From Helichrysum umbraculigerum (lineage: Eukaryota; Streptophyta; Magnoliopsida; Asterales; Asteraceae): a stretch of DNA of 64,000 nucleotides. The translations under genes and the position numbers were made by a program. The DNA lies in NCBI GenBank assembly GCA_949592205.1, contig CATIUR010000004.1:68111837-68175836 (forward strand), read 5' to 3'. This document shows positions 33,862 to 45,858 of the stretch, one piece after another. The notes below the pieces were generated by a model that saw only the letters and a program-made list of their open reading frames with translations, searched no databases and had not been told where the DNA came from. Positions within the stretch are counted from its first letter, which is position 1. Each line of letters starts with the position of its first letter.

Positions 33862-35537
33862 ATACGTATAAAGTTTCATTTAAATATAAAGGGGTCCACG
33901 GTTACGCGAAGAAGCGTGGATAAAGCAAGTCCCATGCTGCTTTTTGTTTTTGTCCACGCATATTATCCTCCCTTTCTTACATAAAATACTTAATTAATGA
34001 CAAAATTTACAACAAAAGATGTAAAGATGATTTAAAATGTTTATGTAGTTTTTACATTATGGTTAACAAAATGATGAAATAATACGTTGAACATTAAAGA
34101 TGACGAACGTATTGGAAGTTCTTATCTATTCTTATTTATACACATTCACCTGCAGTCGTAACATCAGAACGTCCGTTTTTTAAGTGTTACGTAGTACAAC
34201 ACTATTTTTATCACTAGCAATGGTAACACCAGAACATTCATATTTTGCCCCCAGCTCCCGGCTGGAGCTAGGGCTGGAACTTGAGCTTGAAGCTGGGACT
34301 TGAGTTTCTATTCAAAAGTTATTTCAAAAAGCTTCTTGTTTAATGGTTTATTTTTTCAAAAGCCTCCTTTTTTATGTTGCCAAACAAGGCTTATAGCCGA
34401 GGCTTACGAAAAATAGAAGCTCAAGCCCCCAAAACACCCGTAAGCCCTCATCCAAACACACACGAAGTGTTTGAACATATTTACAACTGCTATTTATAAT
34501 AAGTTAAAGTTTCCATAGTAAAAAGTGAAACATGTCAGTATTATTACTCTAAACTATGTTTGTTTAGCGACAAAAACTTCATGCATATGACAAAGTTGTT
34601 TCATTCTACGAAAAGAGCAAGGAAACATGAAGTCTTCTACACATGTATATATATATTTAAGATTTTAAATAACAATCTATTGACTACTAACATCTACTTA
34701 CCAATTTCGATCAATACTCTTACACAATTACAAAATTCATCAAATAGTACTAATCCTTCTTTTGAAACACGAATTCTGCAGATAAAGAACGATGAAAACA
34801 CAGAAAAGATGGGGAAATTGTGCTGAATAAGATGTTGGAAATTTTCATGGCTTGACTTTGACCACGATTTATTATGTTTGACCAAGAATAGAAAGATATA
34901 TATGGGTCAACAGCACACCAGATGAACCACAATAGTCAATATGACATCCATTAGCAAGATTTATACAGCTATTATACAATTTGACACATGCAATTTGACT
35001 TACCAAATTAATTCAAAGTCATGGTCCCAACAAGATTAACATGTATTCAAGCAGCCATTTTCAGAAGAAAAGTTTAGTGTTAATTTTGTATAAAGCCAAG
35101 TAACCATTTTCGGTGGCTACGCAGTTAGTACTTGGTTTATAGTTTCATCTTATTGATAGATAGCAGCGGTTCTTGGTAGGTCTTCCTGGAACCTATTTAT
35201 TCATTTACAACTTGTGGGGTCACGTTATTTTGAGTTTAATATCCGAGAATACCAATTTAGAGTTCTTTGAATCAGTTTACAACACTGATCAAATTTGAGC
35301 AAAATGTGACAGATTAAGAACACACCTCTAGTCCAAAATCAGACTACGATTTTATTTCTAATTCTTCCAACATATTAGCATGAAGAGTCAAGTATTACAG
35401 TTCAAGAAGCTATTTGGCGATTGCTAAAAGCAAACTAACATAATTATTATAACTCGTCTTGCGTAACTGGCAATGCTGGATATCCAATCCAGGGAGTTGT
35501 ATAATCCCAATACATCTGCCGTAAATAAGGTTTTTTA
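33862..35537. other. AT-rich intergenic stretch, no gene recognised
   Basis: No coding frame with a recognisable domain. An AGCTTGAAGCTGGGACTTGAG / AAGCTCAAGCCCCC inverted pair (about 34260-34440) may be a decayed MITE without confirmed flanking duplication. Confidence 0.5.
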
Positions 35538-36109
35538 GTTGGGTGTGTAAGAAAAAATACAGTAAACGAAGCTGAAGTTGTAAAAGTTTAACAGAAAACA
35601 ATAAGAACAGCACGTAAAGTAAAAATTAGCCGGAGCTTGTGTTGTACACAATTCCCTTAAAACGAATTCGTGTCCGTTTCCCAGGGTACGGCGGCTAAAG
35701 GCAGTGTAATGCCGGAGCTAACTACTTGCCTGAAAATCGCAGTGGTGATTGAATTTGTATAAGAATTTAGAGAGAAATAGTATAGAACGATTTTGGTTTT
35801 CAGTTATCCGAATGAGAACCTTAGCACCCTTTATATAGTGCTTAACATTACTATTGAAAAAGATATCAAACATAAAAACGATATCAAACCATATTCAATT
35901 ACAAAAATAAGAACATAATTGATGGCAAGAAAATCGTTTTATATGTGAGTGCTACTGTAATGATCTTGTGAATCATTTCCATAACAGTTGGGTTAATGTG
36001 GGCAAAAACCAGCTTGCACAAGCCCGGGTTTTTTCGAGCTGTGTTCGTGTCTGCAGGTCGTGCGAGCGCACAATGGAGCAGGAGCCCCAACCCGTTTTGA
36101 CCAAGGATT

Positions 36110-36111
<2 letters not shown>

Positions 36112-36152
<41 letters not shown>
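36112..36152 (+). repeat. 41-nt poly-C run
   Basis: There are 41 consecutive C residues, the opposite strand being 41 G, in the copia LTR. Such a tract can form quadruplex or i-motif structures and is prone to sequencing and assembly error. Confidence 0.9.
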
Positions 36153-36153
<1 letters not shown>

Positions 36154-36399
36154 CGTGCGCACGCCCTTAGGAGGTGGAGTGTGTAATGGTTATAAGTTTA
36201 TTGAACAAGCTTGGACAAAAATACTGAACAAACCAAAACCCATCAACTTCATGTTTCATACACCTCACTTTGAGCTTCGATATCTCATTTATCTCTCATC
36301 CATTTTGGACATGTAATATGTCATTACAAAGCTCTTATCAAGAGTTACACAACCATATGATATATTACATATAATTACTATACTTACACATAGATAATT

Positions 36400-36903
36400 G
36401 GGTTAATGGTGCAGATCGGGTATGAACTTATCACTTTTTACCGAGTTAGGGTATGAACCCAATTTATTACACAGGTCGGTAACAAACTTTCAAATTATGT
36501 TTCGAGTTAGGGAACGAACTTTTTTTCACCTAACTCGAAAAGTTCGTTACCTAACTCGAAACATAATTTGAAAGTTCGTTACCTAACTCGAAACATAATT
36601 CGAAAGTTCATTACCGACCTCGAAACATAATTTGAAAGTTCGTAACCGACCTCGAAACATAATTTGAAACATAAGTTGAAATGAAAAAAAAGTTTGTTAC
36701 CTAACTCGAAACATAATTTGAAAGTTTGTTACCGACCTGTGTAATAAATTGGGTCCATACCCTAACTCGGCAAAAAAAAAAAAGTTTGTTCCCCAACTCG
36801 AAACATAATTTGAAAGTTTGTTACCGACCTGTGTGATAAATTGGGTTCATACCCTAACTCGGCAAAAAGTGATAAGTTCATACCCGATCTGCGCCATTAA
36901 CCC
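36400..36903. mobile_element. Mutator-like foldback element in the copia LTR
   Basis: The 504-bp element has terminal inverted repeats GGGTTAATGG(T/C)GCAGATCGGG that continue as related arms for over 100 bp. Between them are several copies of CTAACTCGAAACATAATTTG. It is flanked by the perfect 9-bp duplication TAGATAATT (36391-36399, 36904-36912). Confidence 0.88.
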
Positions 36904-37150
36904 TAGATAATTAGATCCAAAGTTTGAGAAAAATGCATGTTTTATCCCAATTTTTTCCAACAATCCCCTACATGAATGGAGATCGATAGAATAACACATA
37001 TAATCATACTGCAATCTCAACAGTTAAGTCTTGCATAGAATAGGTAGGTGTTACCCTTTGAACCTTCCCTTGTGAAATGTACTTAGTCTCCTAGCTGTCA
37101 GTTACGACGATGTCTTTGAACTGATCTGCTGTTTATGTAGATGACAATAC

Positions 37151-40135
37151 TGTGACACCCGACAAATTAGGGCTAGTAATTGGGTCCTAATCACCTTGTT
37201 AATGCATGTAATTAGTTATGTTTAGGGCTAATTATGTGTATCATTATGTATATAGGATTATATACACACTTATGCGATTTGTTTAAATTGTGCATTTTAC
37301 TATCGGATGGAATCCGACACATACGGACGTTGGTAAAACTTTTTAATAAATAACATAAATCTATTTGATATTTAAATAGTAGGTATTTACATCACATTAT
37401 TATGTATTAATAACATACGAAACAATGTACGTTTTGTTTAAAACGTAACCGAGACGAATTAAACGCGCGAAACGCGCCCAACAAACGTATAAAACCCACG
37501 TTATATTTTTATAACTCAAAATAAAGTATTTTAATTAAATACTTCGGTCAAACATATTGCGAAAATACGATATTAATTATAACGTTTAAAAACGTTACAC
37601 GATTAGTTAAAACACAAAACGAACGTATAAATTCGCAACCGACAACTAACGAAGCATTTTATAAAATGTTTACTAAGTATTTTAAATAATACTTCAATCG
37701 AAAAATTTACAAGTTTATATCGTTCACAAAACGCGTATAATAAACGTTTAACGTTTAAACGAACGACGAAACGAAACGGGTAAACGAGTACCGCGCACTA
37801 CGTGACTTTTGGGAAATGATTTAAACATCACATGGGGTGGGACCCACCCCCATATTGTAGAAAATCTACAAGGGTATGGGTTCCCATACCCTTACACCTT
37901 CACCTTTCCTTCTTTTTCACCATACCACACTCTCCATTCTTTTCAACATAATCTATCTCTTACTAAAACCCTCTCCCTTCTCTCTAAAAACTGATAGAAC
38001 ATCACCACCACAGCCACCATCGGCCACCACCATCACCTCCCTCATCCGCCACCTTCTTGAAGAAAGAAAAGCAAGGAAACGATCCCACACGCGTGTACAT
38101 CAACTTTGTCGTCTCCGTTTCTTCACATGAGTTGTAAGAACTCAAACTCCCTTCAAAATACTTATTTTATGTTTATTATTATGTATTAGTGCTCACTCAA
38201 CCATAAAATGTCCAAATTATAAGCCGAAACGCATTTTTAAAACTCGAAAACCTAAACAGTTTTCTGTGTCAAAAAATACCTCTACTTCAACGAATTATTT
38301 AAAAATCATTACAACATGAAATGATGCGTTTCTTAAGTCTAAAATGAAGAACAAGAAGTTATCTTTCCAACAAAATTAGTCTCGTGACTTTCCAACTCCG
38401 TTTACTACTCGAAAACATTTTTCTCCGGTGACATAGGTTTACTGTTACTGCGAACAGAAAGTTTCGTCTCCTTCTCGGAGCCATATCTCGAGCTATATAC
38501 CTCAAAAATGCATGAGACCACTTGGAAAATCTTTATAATTTTGTTATCTACAAAAAGTTCTTCTTTGGCTCATTCTAAAAATACACCAATGTTTCCAGAA
38601 AATTAGATTTGTGAAAAGTGGTCTAAATTCGGACTAAACTGAACCCTGATACTTTTTGAATTTTTTTAACAAAATATCAAACGACCTCTAATATTCATGA
38701 AAATATTACAGGAAGTAGCTTAAACATAGAGGAACATTGTGTAAAAATTTCGGAACTTTTTGATAACGTTTGCTATTTTAAATAAAAATCACAAATTCGG
38801 ACTGACTTTAACTCCGAACTTTGACTTTCGGATGAATAGTGACTCCGAACTTTGACTTTCGGATGAATAGTGTTTTTGACCCTAAACTTTGAATAATTAG
38901 ACATTCAGACTCTATTTTTGGACTAGGAAACACTTTCGTACATCACTACACTTTCGGATAATTATTCATACATTCGGATAACGAACTTTCAGACTTAAAT
39001 ATATAGATACATTCGGATACTCTTACATTAGGACATGTATGCGTATATACATTCGGATATATAATACTTTTACAAGTATACAAAATAACGAAACATATGA
39101 TAATAATACTTTGTAATTATTATTACAAAAACTCATCAACGGGCTGTTCATGTTTTCAAAAACACAAACAACTAAACAATCAAATTACTTGGACATAACT
39201 AGTTGAGTGGATAACTAGCATAGGTAATCTTTTGAGATACATACTCATTATCATAACCTTGCGCGTTTAGGATGCCCGGCAGGTTACAGTCGCTTGGACG
39301 ACATCATATCTTTGTGCACCATCATTATTTGCTATTAGCAAACGCATCAGACTCAGGTGAGTCTCATAGCCCCGACTTTTACTGTTTTTACTCCCGGGGT
39401 GGGAATACATGATCTATTTGTTTTACATGTGAACACGAGTACTAAAACTCGCTATATTCTGCATGAGCTTTTACTAATCATTTAAAGCCCTCCAACGATC
39501 ATAGTTTGGTAATACTTTTGTAGCGTGAATGTTAGTGTATGGTACCATATAGGATTGACAATCCTCGTCCGGGTTAGCAAGCACTAACTGGTCAAACGGA
39601 CGCATTAGCATTTGTTCATACGAGTGTAGATTAGGCACTCACAGGGAGGCACCCTCGCTCAGGCACTTGATTGTGATCCTGACACCTCAGTTAAGCTCAG
39701 ACTATGACCTCATGGCAGACATATACATTATTTGATTGATTTCAAATCATTATACTATATCTTGTGGTTCACATTCTATTTTATCATTATACAAACTTGT
39801 GAGCTCACCAGCTTTTAGCTGACCATTTTAGCGTGTATTCTCAGGTACCCAGTAGTAGTTGATATGCTCTGGACTATTAGCTCGAGTCGCATACAGACAT
39901 CAGGAGATTCCCTTGCATTTCCATATTTTGTACAATTTGATATGCCCTAGAATCTCTTACATTTGGCTTACGAGCTTTTGTAAACATTATAACTTGTAAA
40001 ACTTTTACATGTTGTTAATGTAACTTGTAAACGACGCATATAGAGTCGTTCATTATATATCTTGTGTGCTTTGATTATTGATTAGTCGCGCCCCGACCCG
40101 ATTCGCTTTCGCAACCCGAATTTGGGGGTGCGACA
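37151..40135 (+). mobile_element. Element G: 5' LTR
   Basis: It starts TGTGACACCC and ends GGGGGTGCGACA. A CT-rich, leader-like stretch (37900-38130) precedes several ATTCGGA-type repeats (38800-39060). A perfect splice donor CAG|GTGAGT (GT at 39357-39358) lies in the block conserved with LTRs A and E. Confidence 0.93.
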
Positions 40136-40138
40136 GAT

Positions 40139-40150
40139 TGGTATCAGAGT
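40139..40150 (+). other. Element G: primer-binding site (initiator tRNA-Met)
   Basis: TGGTATCAGAGT lies three bases after the LTR end and matches the complement of the tRNA-iMet 3' end in 11 of 12 positions. Confidence 0.85.
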
Positions 40151-40456
40151 CTAAGGTTATAATGAACTAGGTTTGCATTTAGTGGGCCTAGACTATGACC
40201 GTTAGGTAGTATTTCCTTTTTAGGTATGAATGGTTCAGGGATTACATCATACGACTTTAATTTAACATAGCGTGATCAACTATGTACAATTAAAGGAAGA
40301 TGATGTGAGGTCTGAAACGGTTATGTTGAACAGGAATAAACTAGTTGACTCTGACCACGAGAGAAACCGGACCTATACATGTGTGTGCTAGAAACATTAG
40401 GCTATATGATATGTATATAGGCCTCACAATACTTACTAAACGCTCTTGCCACATAC

Positions 40457-41179
40457 GTGGCAGACATCCCTCCTCTAGCACCGACATACGCGAACAATGA
40501 AGCTCAAACTTACCCAACTGTAGAGGAGTTAACCGCTTTACCCCAAACTTCTACTGAACCTCTCTATTATATCACCGGAGAGGCACGAGTTACACGACAT
40601 CAAAGAAGGGGTAACGGATCAGCTCGAGTTAGCCCTTACCACACTGGTAACACCTCAACTAGGACATGCCATCCAACTTACCTTCGTAGGTGGGATTGGC
40701 TACCGACAACCTTAAACACCTGGAGGTCTGAGGAAGCCATACAAATTCCTGCTGACCCCATGGACATCTCCCCGTATACGCAAGAACCTATCCACCATAC
40801 TGTTCCAATGTTAACTGCCCGACTACACCGTCATGAGGCAAGACTTGAAAGCTTGGAACGGGAACAATACATAATACATGTATACTGGTTACGCTAATCA
40901 CACGACCACATTGCAGAACTTTTCCAGGAACAAGAAAGTATGACACAGAACGTGGATATGATCCATCAACAGGTGATTGATGACAGGAGCACAGTAGATC
41001 TCCTGCAGGCAAGACTAGAAGAATGTGAGCAATGCTCACGAGAAGCTGAAGAGTACGCCCGCGAATTAGTACAACGAATAGCTTTGGCAGAAGATAACGC
41101 CAGACAAGCCAGCAGACTTGCAACCACCGTGGACCACCTTATCACTCTCATGTCACAAGTGAACCTGCGCCAAAACTAG
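40457..41179 (+). pseudogene. Element G: extra ORF upstream of gag (ORF0), coiled-coil protein
   Basis: One frame of 241 codons lies between PBS and gag, broken only by a TAA at 40895-40897. It begins at GTG (GTGGCAGACATC), where an ATG is likely to have mutated. The N-terminal half is proline/threonine-rich. The C-terminal half (HEARLESLE, then VDLLQARLEECEQ and EAEEYARELVQRIALAED) has heptad-like spacing expected of a coiled coil. It has no zinc knuckle or pol motif and is not a duplicated gag. I recall similar HEARLE-type segments joined to Asteraceae gypsy polyproteins, but cannot search. The function is unknown; an RNA-binding or capsid-accessory role would be a guess. Confidence 0.6.
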
Positions 41180-41445
41180 AATAGTATCTATCTTGTAATC
41201 TATCTAGCTGTCTGTGTAGGAATCTTGTAATTCGACCGGATGTAACAATTCCCGGTATCTTTTGTAAACTCTAAATTCTGTAACCTTTTGAGCTTATACC
41301 CTGCACGGTATCTTAACTTATTATCTAATGAAATATGATTATCACTTCGTGCGGTTGTATATTAACTCCTTGTATATATACGTATGTGATATATCATGAC
41401 TTTGTACAAACATCTCATTTATCTCTTTCCTTTGTGTTCAGCATT

Positions 41446-42522
41446 ATGCATCCGAGACGTACGTTTAATCAAGCTGATGTTGACCGACTTGTTGCCCAAG
41501 GGGTAGCTGATGCTTTAGCTGCCCGACAGCAACAATCTGAGACTAATGAAACACTGAACAACACACCTCCACCGAAACCCTACTCATACAAGGACTTTCT
41601 GAACTGCAAACCACTGAATTTCAAGGTCACCGAAGGTGCTATTGGGTTACTGCGCTGGGTGGAGAAAATGGAGTCAGTCTTCCGAATCTGTAACTGCCAG
41701 GAAGACTGCAAAGTCAAATACTCCACCTGCACCTTCATGGATGGTGGTCTGACTTGGTGGAATACTTATGCTCAGACTGTGGGCATTGACACTGCTTTCT
41801 TAACACCGTGGGAAGATTTGAAACGAATGTTGAAGGACGAATATTGTCCTAGAGACGAAATCCAGCAACTGGAGAACGAGTTCTGGCACCTCACCACCCA
41901 AGGCAATGACATTGCCAGTTACACCACCAGATTCAATCAGCTGGCACTGCTGTGCCCATCTTTAGTTGATCCGGAGTACAAACGGATTGAACGATACATC
42001 TGGGGACTTCCCCCACGTATTCAGGGTATGGTCACTGCTTCCAATCCCACGACCATTCAGGGTGCCGTCCGTATGGCACATAATCTCATGGCACAAGTGG
42101 TTCGTCGGGGAACACCAGCTGCCAACCACAATCCCAATCAGTCTGGGGACAACAAACGCAAATGGTCTGGGAACAACAACAACTCCCAATCATCAAAGAA
42201 GCCTGACACCATCAAGGCCTACTCCTCTGGGCCTGAACCTAAAAAGGGCTACACTGGAAACAAGCCCTACTGTTCTATGTGCCGCAGACATCATGAGGGT
42301 CCTTGCGGTACTCCATGCACCACTTGTTAGCGCTATGGACATATAGCAAAAGACTGCAAGTCTAACACCACCAACACCAACACCAACCAACTTAGAGCCT
42401 GCTTTGAATGCGGAAACCCAGGGCATTTCAGGAATGATTGTCCAAAGCTGAAGAACAAGGGCAACAACACCGCTAAAGGTAGAGCCTTCGTCCTAAACTC
42501 AAAAAAGCCCGCCAAGACCTGA
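41446..42522 (+). pseudogene. Element G gag (capsid and zinc knuckles) with internal stop
   Basis: It starts at ATG 41446 (MHPRRTFNQADVDRLV), the first ATG after a strong splice acceptor. The retrotransposon capsid domain is clear (LRWVEKMESVFRI, LTWWNTYAQTVG, EDLKRMLKDEYCP, YTTRFNQLALLCP). A CSMCRRHHEGPC motif is followed by two zinc knuckles, CTTC*RYGHIAKDC and CFECGNPGHFRNDC. The first is interrupted by a TAG at 42328-42330, consistent with CAG to TAG. A one-base loss in the A run near 42500 shifts pol out of frame; the gag frame ends at TGA 42520-42522. Gag would form the particle that packages element RNA. Confidence 0.88.
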
Positions 42523-45500
42523 ATGTGGTCTCGGGTACGTTCCTACTCAACAATTTAACTGCCTCTGTTATATTTGATACTGGTGCTGATAGAAGTTTTA
42601 TATCTGATGAATTCTGCCCACTACTTGACATCACACCTGTTGCATTAGATGCTAAGTACATTGTAGAGTTAGCTAACAGCAAGCTCATTGAAACTGATAG
42701 TGTGATACCCAATTGCACTTTAAACCTCGTCGATTAATTATTTTCTATTGATCTTATTCCTGTCAAGATTGGAAGTTTCGACATCATCATTGGCATGGAT
42801 TGGCTTACTAAGCATCGTGCCGAGATATCCTGTTTCGATAAAATTGTCCGCATTCCCCTTGCCACCAGTAGTACTTTAGTCATACAAGGGGAGACCGGTG
42901 GGACGAGATTAAATATCATTTCATGCATGAAAACCCGTAGGTACTTGAGAAAGGGTTACCAGGTAATCCTCGCACATATCATGGAGAAAAAGTCGGAGGA
43001 GAAGCGACTTGAGGATGTGCCAATCGTTCGAGACTTCCAGAAGTCTTCCCTGAGGAATTATCTGGCCTTCCACCACCTAGGCAGGTAGAGTTCTCCATCG
43101 ATCTTGTGCCCGGAGCAGCACCCGTGGCACGAGCACCTTACCGTTTAGCCCCATCCGAACTTCAGGAGTTGTCTACTCAGTTACAAGAACTCCTGGACAA
43201 AGGATTCATTCGACCAAGTTCCTCACCTTGGGGAGCTCCGGTTCTGTTTGTGAAAAAGAAAGACGGTTCTTTCCGCATGTGCATCGATTACAGGGAACTG
43301 AACAAGTTAATAGTCAAGAACCGTTATCCACTTCCCCGCATTGATGACTTGTTCGACCAACTTCGAGGATCAAGTTATTATTCAAAAATTGATTTAAGAT
43401 CGGGTTATCATCAGTTACGAGTTCGTGACATTGATATTCCAAAAACTGCTTTTCGAACTCGTTACGGGCACTACGAGTTTCAAGTGATGCCATTTGGTTT
43501 GACAAACGCACCGGCTGTATTCATGGACCTTATGAACCGAGTGTGTAAACCATATCTCGACAAGTTTGTCATTGTCTTCATTGATGACATTCTTATGTAC
43601 TCGCGCGACGAACAAGAACACACGCAGCATCTCAAAACCATCCTAGAACTACTCAAGCACGAAGAGTTATATGCCAAATTCTCTAAGTGTGAGTTCTGGA
43701 TGCAAATTGTACAGTTCCTTGGACACGTGATTGACAGTCAAGGAATTCATGTTGATCCATCAAAAATCGAGGCTATCAAGTGCTGGCAAGCACCGACAAC
43801 ACCGACTGAAGTACGCCAATTCTTGGGCCTTGCTGGGTACTATCGGCGCTTTATCGAAAATTTTTCAAAAATAGCTCAGCCTCTCACAACCCTCACTCAA
43901 AAAGAAAAGAAATTCGACTGGACTGACAAACAAGAGTCAGCATTCCAATTGTTAAAACAAAAGCTTTGCAGTGCCCCTATCCTATCCTTTCCCGAAGGCA
44001 ACGATGACTTCGTAGTATACTGCAATGCTTCACACCAAGGTCTCGGCTGCGTGCTCATGCAACGAGACAAGGTCATTGCCTACGCCTCTCGACAACTGAA
44101 AATCCATGAAAAGAACTACACCACACATGACCTCGAATTGGGAGCTGTCTTCAGCACAATCTTCACCGACCACCAAAAGTCTTCAGCACATATTCGACCA
44201 AAAGGATCTCAACATGAGACAACGTCGCTGGGTCGAGTTGCTCACTGATTATGATTGTGAGATCCGATACCATCCGGGCAAAGCAAACGTTGTTGCCGAT
44301 GCCCTCAGTCGAAAAGAACGTACTAAACCACTTCGAGTCCGAGCCCTCAGTATCACCATTCATAATGATCTCATCACCCAGATCCTTATCGCTCAACTCG
44401 AAGCATTAAAACCTGAAAACATCAAAAATGAGGCCTTGCTTAACATGGAAAAACAGTTCGAAACCAAACCCAATGGAGTTAAATATTTCTCAAACCGAAT
44501 CTGGTTACCATATTTCGGGAATCTCCGAGACGTGGTAATGGACGAAGCTCACAAATCCAAATACTCTATACATCCTGGATCTGACAAGATGTATCATGGC
44601 ATCAGGGAATTTTACTGGTGGCCAAACATGAAAGCTGACATCGCTACATACGTCAGCAAGTGCCTCACGTGTTCAAAAGTCAAGGTCGAATATCAGAAAC
44701 CTTCTGGTCTACTGTAGCAACCGGACATTCTTCAATGGAAATGGGAGCAGATCACTATGGATTTTATCACTAAACTTCCAAAAACCGCGAGCGGTTGCGA
44801 TACCATTTGGGTGATCGTTGACCGGCTCACAAAATCTGCTCATTTCCTCACCATAAAGGAAACTGACAAAATGGAACGCCTCACACGAATCTATCTGAAA
44901 GAAATTGTATCCTGACACGGTGTTCCTATCTTGATTATCTCCGACAGAGATAGTCGTTTCACATCCCAATTTTGGAGATCATTGCAAAAATCCTTGGGTA
45001 CTCGTCTGGATATGAGTACCGCCTATCACCCACAAAACGACGGTCAAAGTGAACGAACAATTCAAACACTGGAAGACATGCTACGAGCCTGCGTAGTTGA
45101 TTTCGGTACTAATTGGGAACATCACTTACCATTGTGCGAATTCTCATATAACAACAGCTACCATACCAGTATTGGAGCTGCACCATTCGAGGCATTATAC
45201 GGTCGTAAATGCCGATCGCCTATCTATTGGACCGAAGTGGGAGACAGCCAACTCACCAGTCCAGAAATCATTCATGAAACCACCGAGAAGATCGTTGGTA
45301 TCCAACAACGGTTAAAAGCCGTACGTGATTGTCAGAAGAGCTATGCTGACGTGAGACGCAAGCATCTCGAGTTTCATGTTGGGGATCGAGTATTACTCAA
45401 AGTATCGCCTTGGAAGGGCGTCATCTGTTTTGGTAAACGCGGGAAACTAAACCCCAGGTACATTGGACCTTTTGAAATCCTCGAAAGGGTTGGTCCGGTG

Positions 45501-45824
45501 GCATATCGATTGCAGCTACCACCCAAACTCAGTAGCGTGCATCCCACTTTCCACATTTATAATCTTAAGAAATGCCTGTTTGATGAGACACTCATTATCC
45601 CTCACGACGAGATTCATATCGATGATAAACTTCATTTCATCGAAACACCAGTGGAAATCATGGACCGTGGGGTCAAACAACTCAAACAAAGTCGTATTCC
45701 CATCATTAAGGTCAGGTGGAATTCGCGGCGTGGTCCGGTGTTCACTTGGGAACAGGAAGACCAGATGCGACTCAAGTATCCACAGCTATTCTCAAACTCC
45801 ACTCAACCCACGACTCAGAGCTAA
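42504..45824 (+). pseudogene. Element G pol: protease, RT, RNase H, integrase, chromodomain (broken)
   Basis: Order and motifs: protease VIFDTGADRSFIS; RT KKKDGSFRMCIDYRELN, MPFGLTNAPAVF, VFIDDILMYS; RNase H VVYCNASHQGLGC; integrase zinc region and SDRDSRF...YHPQNDGQSERTIQTLE; C-terminal chromodomain FTWEQEDQM. Lesions: TAA near 42735 (CAA expected); a one-base deletion near 43036; the RNase H catalytic Asp changed to Asn (AAT 44024-44026); an RNase H deletion of about 40 bp near 44150 plus a one-base insertion near 44173; TAG at 44716-44718; TGA near 44914. Several stops fit C-to-T change at CAA, CAG or CGA codons. The final stop is TAA 45822-45824, overlapping the hairpin. Confidence 0.9.
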
Positions 45825-45858
45825 ATTTCGGGACGAAATTCTCTTAACAAGGGGAGAA
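45824..45858 (+). promoter_or_regulatory. Element G: stop-codon hairpin and polypurine tract
   Basis: The hairpin AATTTCGGGACGAAATT (45824-45840) overlaps the pol TAA. It is followed by CTCTT and the purine tract AACAAGGGGAGAA directly before the 3' LTR, the same layout as in element A. Confidence 0.85.

Larger units (their letters stand above)
35538..36962 (-). mobile_element. Element H: Ty1/copia 3' LTR (contains a nested Mutator-like element)
   Basis: The minus strand starts TGTTGGAAAAAATTGGG straight after the purine-rich TAGGGGAT. A candidate end, CCCAAC, complementary to the start, lies near 35538; this end is inferred. A TATA box (CTATATAAAGGG, about 35828-35839) and a CT-rich start region are visible. 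Without the nested 504-bp element the LTR is about 0.9 kb. A 41-nt C run (36112-36152) lies inside. The proline-rich plus frame and glycine-rich minus frame across that run are artefacts. Confidence 0.6.
39354..41441 (+). promoter_or_regulatory. Element G: candidate intron from LTR donor to gag acceptor
   Basis: The donor CAG|GTGAGT (GT at 39357) and an acceptor with a pyrimidine-rich tract, CTCTTTCCTTTGTGTTCAG (AG at 41440-41441), would bound a 2085-nt intron. The gag ATG is at 41446, the first ATG after the join. Splicing would remove the LTR 3' part, the PBS and the upstream ORF. This is a prediction from splice-site sequence only. Confidence 0.45.

Noticed and set aside
35363..35373. TGTTGGAAGAATT on the minus strand as a second copia LTR start
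   Set aside because: Only about 12 bp resemble the H LTR start; the following sequence does not match and no PPT precedes it.
35968..36186. Proline-rich (+) and glycine-rich (-) proteins
   Set aside because: Both are translations of the 41-nt C run inside an LTR.
37809..38130. HHP-rich ORFs in G's LTR, repeated at 46544-46876
   Set aside because: The frame is in LTR leader sequence, differs between the two LTRs and has no conserved domain; likely untranslated leader.
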